Shown in pieces: positions 26,124 to 34,200 of a stretch of 64,000 bases of DNA; the first letter of the stretch is position 1, and every line of letters starts with the position of its first letter. A model generated the notes under the pieces. It did no database searches and had not been told where the DNA came from. It was given only the letters and a program-made list of their open reading frames with translations. A program made the translations under genes and the position numbers. The DNA comes from Desulfobulbus oralis (GTDB lineage Bacteria; Desulfobacterota; Desulfobulbia; Desulfobulbales; Desulfobulbaceae). The stretch covers positions 1,711,501 to 1,775,500 of the forward strand of contig NZ_CP021255.1 in the NCBI RefSeq assembly GCF_002952055.1, given 5' to 3'.

Positions 26124-26732
26124 ATGAGCTATTTTTCCAAACAGCAAATCGAGGCAGCCATTGCCTTTCACGGGCATCTGTGCCCTGGCTTGGCCATTGG
26201 TATACGCGCGGCCGAGTTGGCCCAATGCGAACTGGATAATCCGAGCGACGACGAGATCGTTGCCGTTGTGGAAACAGACATGTGCGGAGTGGATGCCATT
26301 CAGTTTCTCACCGGCGCGACCCTGGGCAAGGGCAATCTCATCCACCGCGATTACGGCAAGATGGCCTTTTCCTTTTTTTGCCGCGATACGGGTAAGGGAT
26401 TCAGGGCGGTGCTGAATCCGGAGGCGCGAGGCGGTCTGGAAGAGGAGATGAGGCAACTGGCGGAGAAAATCCGTACAGGCCAGGCCAGCGACCAAGACAA
26501 ACAGCGGCTGGGTGAACTGCGCCACTCCCTGCAGGAAAGGCTTATGCATCTGCCTCTGCGGGAAATGTTTCTGATGACGCCGCAAACGCAGGGGCTGCCC
26601 AAGCCGCCCCGGATTCTGGCGAGCCTTCGCTGTGAGCATTGCGGTGAAAACACCATGGAATCGAGAACCAGGCGTTTTGGCGGGCAGACCCTCTGCATTC
26701 CCTGTTTTGCCAAGGTTGAGCAGAAGGTCTGA
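26124..26732 (+). CDS. FmdE-family protein with C-terminal zinc ribbon
   Basis: 202 aa from the ATG at 26124, which has GGAGCAGGG upstream. The FmdE domain, about residues 1-140, has AFHGHLCPGLAIGIRAAE and ETDMCGVDAIQFLTG. A helical linker is followed by two CxxC pairs (CEHCGE and CIPCFAKV, about residues 172-198) that form a likely zinc ribbon. FmdE was named from methanogen formylmethanofuran dehydrogenase operons, but its role in bacteria is unsettled. The ABC transporter context suggests handling of a metal or metal cofactor. It is also the source of the fragment at 22948. Confidence 0.9.
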   Translation: MSYFSKQQIEAAIAFHGHLCPGLAIGIRAAELAQCELDNPSDDEIVAVVETDMCGVDAIQFLTGATLGKGNLIHRDYGKMAFSFFCRDTGKGFRAVLNPEARGGLEEEMRQLAEKIRTGQASDQDKQRLGELRHSLQERLMHLPLREMFLMTPQTQGLPKPPRILASLRCEHCGENTMESRTRRFGGQTLCIPCFAKVEQKV

Positions 26733-26739
26733 GCAGCGG

Positions 26740-26785
26740 CAGCCCGGGCGGGTGCCGGGGCTTGTCCCCAGGCACCGGGCTACCG
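26740..26785 (+). terminator. Hairpin after FmdE, possible terminator
   Basis: AGCCCGGGCGGGTGCC pairs with GGCACCGGGCT with a short loop just past the FmdE stop. There is no U-tract, so it may instead be a factor-dependent pause or mRNA end structure. Confidence 0.4.
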
Positions 26786-28156
26786 GGGCGGACCGGAACA
26801 AAAGCGCTTATGGGTGGAATCCATAACACAATCCGAAGCATCAGCCGTATTCGGCAGCCAAATGACCAATATGAGCAGGCTCAGGTTGCCGATTTGAGCA
26901 AAAAGCAGTGCTGCAGGGGCATCGGCCCAGCCCCTGGGGCTGCCAACACCAAACAGGGCCCGCAGCAGGATCCCCAAATTGAACCCGGCAACATGGATGA
27001 TGTAGCGCTTCTCCACATTGGCCAGCCCGCGAAGATGCACCCGCCGCATGCCGCCCCCGGTCAGGACAGTGGGCAAAACTGCGTTCCACCCGCTCGCCCC
27101 GCGCCCGCATCAGCGCCTTGCCCGTACTGGAACTGATCCGCTTCCTGTTCCCGTACACCGCATCCCGGGCATCCATGTCGCCTTTCCAGCGCAATCGCCC
27201 CTTGTGCGCCGCTTCACTGATCCGGCTTGTGCAGGAATCCGGCAAATCCTTCAGTACGTTCCGGCTGTGATAGCCCTTGTCCGCCACCAGAGCAAAGGGC
27301 TCGTCAATGCCGGGCGCTCCTTCCTTGTCCCTGACCGCGCACAGCTTGGCCTGGGCGTCGTCAAGTGTGGTGGCAAGCGTTGTGGTATCACCCCGATCCG
27401 CAGGATGCACCACAGCCGAAACAATGGCTCCAGACTCCAGATCAACCACATGCTCGGGCTTGTACGCCATGTGGGTGCGGCCATCCTTGAGTTTGGCTGT
27501 GCGTGCGTCCTCATCGGTGCTCGATTGCCAATCCTTGTTGGAGGTCTTTCTTTCCTGGCGCTTGCGGTCAAAGGCGATCAATTCCGCCCTGCTCGGCGTC
27601 CTGATGCCGCTCTCTTCGGCAGGCGTTCAAGCATTTCCTGATACGTCTCGCCCGTATCCCGACGGACAATGCTCTTCATGGCAGCATTCGCCTCCATGCT
27701 AGAGGCGTCGATGCCCAGATATTTCCCTTTGAGCAAACTGGCCTTTTCCAAAAGCCCCAAGACAAACACAAAGACTTCGTGATGCACCTCCAGCGGCAGG
27801 CGCCCCCGGATGCGGCACAGGGAGGAATGATCAGGCACGGATTCGGTGGGGCCGAGCCCGAGGAATTCGCGCAGAGATAGGGAATCGCTACAACGCCAGC
27901 AGATGCCGCGTTCAGAGTCGATGCCCTCGAAGTAGCCGATCAAAAGCATGCGGAAAGAGCGGCCCGGCGGGATGGATTTGCGGCCGAGTCTTTCGGCGTA
28001 GAAGGGCGCACAGAGCTTTTCGAGGAAGGCGTCAAATGCTTTCTGGTGCAGGAGCTTCTGCAGCCGCTCGTAAAAGACATGCCCCTGACTCTGGGGCAGC
28101 TGATCATAGATCAGCCACATGCTCTTCTGCTCTGCCTGTCTCCGACCAGGACTCAT
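26780..28156 (-). pseudogene. IS1182/IS5-like DDE transposase, two frameshifts
   Basis: Three overlapping frames together make one transposase. Frame 1 starts at 28156 (MSPGRRQAEQKSMWL, with GAGGAGG upstream) and holds PFYAERLGRKSIPPG, FRMLLIGYFEGIDSERGICW and LKGKYLGIDASSMEANAAMK. The frame shifts near 27620 into KDGRTHMAYKPEHVVDLESG, LVADKGYHSRNVL and RGERVERSFAHC. A second shift near 27070 leads into GGMRRVHLRGLANVEKRYI and HVAGFNLGILLRALFGVG. The order matches IS1182-type transposases. Two frameshifts make it inactive unless sequencing errors are involved. Confidence 0.85.
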
Positions 28157-28227
28157 ACTGCCTCCTCGACACAATTTGATCGCCTGTACTCCATTATGCC
28201 TTACCTGAAGACTTTTTCAACGGGCTG
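26780..28227 (-). mobile_element. IS1182/IS5-superfamily insertion element, degenerate
   Basis: The right end is clear: CTTTTTCAACGGGCTG (28212-28227), the same terminus as at 44.6 kb and in the MITEs. The left terminus was not found, so that end may be deleted near 26780. The element ends 16 bp past the stop codon of the giant toxin-like gene. Confidence 0.7.
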
Positions 28228-28242
28228 ATAAATACGGGTTGT

Positions 28243-31200
28243 TCATCCGAAAGGCGAGGTGTTGTCCTGGAAGTCGTCGAGTTGCTGGTGGATGTCGCTG
28301 GTGACGTCCGCCGGGCTGACGAGGCTGACGGCATCTGCCTGGGCTGTGCTGTCTTCCGGGGCCATGGCCAGGTCTGAGGCGATCTGGGCCGAGAGGGTAT
28401 TGAGCTGGGCCTCGGAGCAGCAGGCAGGCACTGCAATGTCTGCCGCCTCGCCCTCTCCCCCATTTGTCTGGCCGGCGTCGGCCAGGCTCTCCTGGGCGCT
28501 GCTGTCGCTCCCGGCAGCGGCGGGTTCTTCCGATGCATCCGCCCCGCCGGCACTCTGGTCCGAGCCGGCCAGGCTTTCCTGGCCGCTGCTGTCGTCTGCG
28601 GTGGCAGCGCCGGCGGCCGCTTCAAGGCCTCCGGATTCAGCGCTCAGGCTCTGCTCCGCTCCGCTGTCAGTCTGGCTGCCCCCGCCGGCACTCTGGCCCG
28701 CGCCGGCCAGACTTTCCCGGACGCCGCTGTCGCTCCCGGCGGAAGAGGCGGCAGAGCCTCCGGAGGGGTCTGGCCGGCCGGCGCTTCCTGCGGCCCCGTC
28801 CTCAGGCCCCGCCTGTTCCAGCGCGAACTCCTCCCCATACAGGGCCACATCGGCCGCTGTGCCGGTGCTTCCGTCCGTCCGCGTGAAGCTCACCGTGCCC
28901 AGGATGCTGCCGCCTGCCTGCTCGCCGCCGCCCTCTTCGCCCCGCAGATCGATGGCCGCGATCCCCGCCTCGTCCAGGGTCCGGAACTCGCCTGTGTCCG
29001 TCACGCCGTTGCTGTTTTTGTCCTGCCAGAGGCCAAAGGATGACCACTTCCCGTCCTGGCTGTCAAAGACCTGATCCTTGTTGGTATCAAAACTGCGCAG
29101 CCCCTCCAGGTCGCTCATGGCGCCGGGCGTGTACTCGCTCAGCATGAGTTCGTCCGCACGGTCGATCATCCGGTCCCCATTGTAATCATAGGCCAGAAAG
29201 GCGTCCCTGCCGCTTATCCACCCCGTCTTTTCATCCACCCCGTCCCGGTTCCAGTCAAAAGCCGGCCCGGAGTCCAGGGCCAGAAGCTCCAGCCCGTCCC
29301 CCTCCAGATCGAACACCACCGGCGAGTAGCGGTGGATGCCCACAGCCCCGGCCAGCTTCGTCAGGTTGACCGTTATCGTCCCGGTCGCGCCCTGGTAATC
29401 AACCGCTGTTATGTGCATATTCGCGCGTGAGCCGGGCATCCGGTCAAAACCAAACTTGAAGTGACCGTTGCCGTAATCGAACAGTTCGTGCTTGCCGTAG
29501 CTGGTCGATGAACCCAGGGCGCCGTGGATCGCCATGATGTCGCCCCAGTCGTAGCTCCAGCTGTTGCCCCCGTTTTTGTCCTCCACATGGAAGCTGAAGG
29601 TCTGCCAGCCGTCTTCATCTCCATGGCTCCCGTGGATGTCCTGGTTGGTGATGCGGTACAGGCCGGTGAAGCTGGGCGCGTAGTTGTGGTCCAGCACCCG
29701 GTTGATGATCAGCTGGCTGGGCGTCTCGCCGCCATGCCCGTCGCTCACCGTATAGTCCACCACTATCCGCCTGCCGGCCATGCCTTCCGCCGGCCGCACG
29801 GAGAGATTGCCATTGCTGATCCGCACCTGGGCCCGCCCCTGGCTCACCTGCGGGTTCACAAGCGAAAGCTGGTCCCCGTCCGCGTCATAGTCGTTGCCCA
29901 GAAGCGCGCTGATCCTGTAGTTGTTCCACACCACCTCTTCCGCAGCCTCGCCGTAGTCGGACTGGGTCAGCGGCGCGTCGTTCACCGGCTGCACGTAGAT
30001 GCCGGAGACGCCGGTCGTCACCGCGCCCTGGGCGTCAGCCACCTGGTAGCTGAAGCGCTCCAGCCCGCTGAAGTCCCGGTTCGGCGTGTACAGGATATTG
30101 TCCGTGGCCCTGTCCCAAACGAGGCTGCCGTGCTCCGCCGACAGCCCGCCTGCAAAGTGGACGCTGTCCTGCTCATAGGGCGAGGCCATTTCCACATCCG
30201 TGACGCCCTTCATGAGCTGGCCCACGTTGAAGAGGAACTGATTGTCTTCCACCGCGCCGAACAGCACTTCCGACTGGACAAGGGGCGCGTCGTTCACCGG
30301 CTCGATCTCGAAATACGCACGCCCCACGGTGCCCTGGCTGATCCCGTCCGTCACCGTGTAGGCAAAGCTCGCCTGGCCCGGATAGCAATCGTTAAAGTTC
30401 TGTTCCGGCACAAAGAGCACGCTGCCGTCCGCCAGGAGCTGCACCTGGCAGTGGCTGGCCTCGCCCACAGAACTGATGAAGAGATGGTCGCCGTCCGGAT
30501 CCTGGTCGTTTTTCAGCAGCAGGCGCTGGGGCAGCGCCGAAACCGTATCTTCCTTCGTGGTCAGCACCTCGTCGTACACATCGGGCGAAGTATTGGGCCT
30601 GACCTCGAGCGTGGCCCTTGCCTCCGAGAAACCGCCCCTGCCGTCCGTGATCCGGTAGCTGAAGCTGTCGAAGCCCACCCAGTTGTCTGCAGGCGCCCGA
30701 TAGTGGATCCCGCCCAGACTGTCCACCGACACGCTGCCATGCTCTGCCGGCCCCACGCTCAACAGGGTCAGCGGATCCCCGTCCGCGTCATGGTCGTTGG
30801 CCAGAAGGGCGGCCCCGCTGTACACGTTGTCATAGCGCCCGTTGCTCCAGGCCACAAGGTCGTTGTCATCCTCGGCCACAGGCGCATCCGGCGTGCCGCT
30901 CACCTGGACCCTGACATGGCCGAAGCCCACGCCGCCTTCCGTATCCAGCACCCGGTAGCGTACAAAGGCCTGGCCGTTGAAGTTCTCGTCCGGCTGGAAG
31001 AAGAGCGTGTCGCCCCGCACCCAGGCATCGCCCGAAAGCGTACTGTCAATGCCGCCAAAGCGCAGTTCCTTCCCGTCTTCCACGTCATGGGCGCCTGCAA
31101 GAAGCGCGGCCACCGAAAAGGACACGATCCCGTCTTCCTCTGTGCCCGCACTCTGCAGCGCCACACGGGGCAGATCGTTCACCGGCAGGATGTCCATGGC

Positions 31201-34200
31201 CATATGCCCGGACAGGGCGGCCCCATGACCGTCCGTGACCACGTAGTCAAAGCCCGCGGGCCCGTAGTAATCGGCATCCGGGACAAAGGTGTACAGCCCG
31301 TTCTTCAGGCTCAGCGTCCCGCCGCTGGCATGGCTCACCGCGCTCAGGCTCAGGCTGTCGCCGTCCGCGTCATGCACGAAACGGCTCAGGGCCCGGCTGT
31401 CCAGAACCCAGGGCTGATCCTCGGGCAGACTGACCCGGTCATAGCGCAGCACCGGCGCGTCGTTGACGTTTGCCACCCCGACGCTCACCCAGGACGAGGC
31501 CTCGTGCCCCGCCGCATCCCGCACCGTGTAGCGAAAGCCCGCATCTGCCCCGAAGTAGTCCGCAGCCGGCGTGAAAACGATCTGCCCCGCCCCGTCTTCG
31601 GCAAGCGTCCCGTGCACCGCCCCGTGGGCAGCCACAAAGGCGAGCGCCCCGTCTTTATCCGTATCGTTTGCCAGAAGCGCTGCCGGATCGATCCGTATCG
31701 CCTCTTCCTCCCTTGTCGTATAGCGGTCTTCGCCAAAGACCGTGGGCCGGTCCGCCAGCTCCACCCCGACCTGCAGCAGGCCGCTGTGCTCCGCCCGGCC
31801 GTCTGTCGCCACATAGGAAAGCGTCACCGGGCCGGTAAAGCCCGCCTCCGGCCGGAAGACAAAACAGCCCTGCTCCGAAAGCACCCGACCCTTCCCGCTC
31901 TGCACCTGCAGCGCGGAGAGGGAGAGCTGATCCCCGTCCGCATCCCGCACAAAACGGCTCAGGGTCCTGGCATCAAAGCGCAGATCCGTTTCCCAGGGCA
32001 GGGCGAGACTTTCGGCAATGGCCTCCGGCGCCCGGTTCACCGCAGCCCCGGAGCCATGGCCCGACGGCCCGGCAGGCGGGGCAGGGGAGGGCGTCCCGCT
32101 CCCGACCGGACTGGCTGTCGGGCTGCCGGCCGCAGCCGGGGCAGAGGCGCTCACCCCAAACTCCAGATGACCACTCACCCTGCCCATGTGCCCGTCGTCC
32201 GCCTCATAGTCAAAGGAGGCACGGTCCGCGCCCGCGTCCGCCACAAAGGTCCAGACCCCACCCCGCTGCTCCACATGCCCGCCTGAAACGTTGGTGACAC
32301 TGCTCAAACGCAGGCTGTCCCCGTCCGCGTCATGCACAAAGGCCGCCACCGCCCCGGGCGTCAGGGCGAAGCCCGCTCCGGAGACCGGAGCGATGCTCGT
32401 GGCCGCGACCACAGGCGCGTCCTGCACGTTCAGCACCCCGACACTGACCCAGGCCGAAGCCTCCGCCCCGCTGGCGCTCCTGGCCGTATACGAAAAGCCC
32501 GCCTCCCTGCCAAAGTAGTCCGCATCAGGCCGGAAGCCGATGCTCCCGTCCGCGTTCAGGCGCACCCGGCCGTGCGCGGCGCCCTGTACCGAGAGCAGCT
32601 CCAGCCCCTCACCCAGGTCGCCCGCCAGCAGCTGCCCTGCCGAAAGCCTCAGCTCCCCGTCCTCCAGCATCAGAAAGCGGTCGTTCTGCAAAGCCGGCGC
32701 GCCGTTCGCATTCACATAGCTCAGCCGCGCATGCCCCATCTCCGGATAGGCTCCAGGCCGGTCACAGGCGAAATAGCTGAAATCGATATCGCCGGTAAAA
32801 CCGGGCTCGGGTTCAAACACCAGCTCGCCGCCCCGCTCCGTGACCCGGCCGTGGCTGATGCCCCGGAAGTGATCCAGATGCAGGGTGTCCCCGTCCCCAT
32901 CCCGGTCGTTGGCCAGCAGTTGCGAGAGCTGAAAGGGCGTGCCCATGGCCAGGGTAAAGGCGTCGTCTGCAAGCTCCGGCGCTTCGTTGACGTCGTACAC
33001 ATCCACCAGGGCCCGCCGGGTGATGATCCGGCCCGCACTGTCCGCAAGCTGGTACAGAAAGGAGGCCTGACCGCTGAAGCCGGCCTCCGCCTCAAAACGA
33101 AGATCCCCGTTGACATCCCTGTACACCCGGCCATGCTCCGCCCCACCCAGACCCACAAAGCGCAGACCCTCCGCCTCCAGCCCAAAGCCGGCCTCGTGCG
33201 CAAGCTGCGACTCCACAAAGCGCAGACTGGAATCCTGCGGGGCGATAAAAAAAGCCCCCTGTTCCACCTCCGGAGGCAGAGGGGCAGGGGGCTCGTCGTG
33301 CAGGGCCTGCCAGGCCCGGGCACTGACCTGACGCCCGCTCGCGGACTGACCCAGGCTCATGCCCAGCATGGTGTCAAAAAGCGTCTCTCCAGGGGGCGCG
33401 GCAGCCGCACGGCCCTCCCAGCCGTGCCACCAGGGCCCGGCCGGCGGTTCCGGCGCGGCCCGGCTCCCGTCCTCGTGCAGCACCGTGCCCGCAACCCCGC
33501 CCCGGTGGTAGTAGGACGAAGTCCGCGGCAGCTCCGAAAACACATTGCCCTGCCGCTGCAAACCCGCCCACTCCGCAGCCACAAAGGACTCCAGCTCCGC
33601 CCCGGAAAGACCGGAGAGCCCCGCATAGCCCGCCAAAAGCTTCCCGGAGATCCCGCCGACCGCGGCAGGCTCCGCCTCCGCCGGGCCCTGCGCCCCGGGC
33701 AGCCCGGATGCCAGCAGCCGTTCGTAGAGCCCATGCTCCAGCCCGTCCAGGGGCCGCACATACCCGGGGCCCGGGGCCTGGCCCGCCGCAGCGCCGCGAG
33801 ACCCCGCTCCAGAGGCCGCCACGGCTGTGCCCGCAGGCCCCAAGAGCCCGCCCAGACCCAGCAGGAACAGCTCGCTCCCATAGTCCACAAAGGCCCCGCC
33901 CAGGCTCCGCGCCCCGAGAATCGCCCCCACCTGCCGGCCAGACCTCGCCTCCTCGCGCAGCGGCAGGGACAGCACCTGCTCGTCCCTGGCCACAAAGCAT
34001 CGACCCACCGGGCCCTGCTGGCCACCGCCCTGGAATACCCCCGTGCCCCAGCTCCCGCAGTCCCGGCTCCTCGTCTCCCCGTACTTCCAGGTCAGCCCGT
34101 CTTTCACAAAGCCCTGGCCTGCCAGAATCGCGCCCATCCGGGCCTCGTCCACAAAGCCATGAACATCGGTCGCCGATTTCATGGCCGCTTCCACACTGGC

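Noticed and set aside
28440-28800. Short repeated units considered as a CRISPR-like array
   Set aside because: Repeats are degenerate, coding, in frame and without unique spacers.
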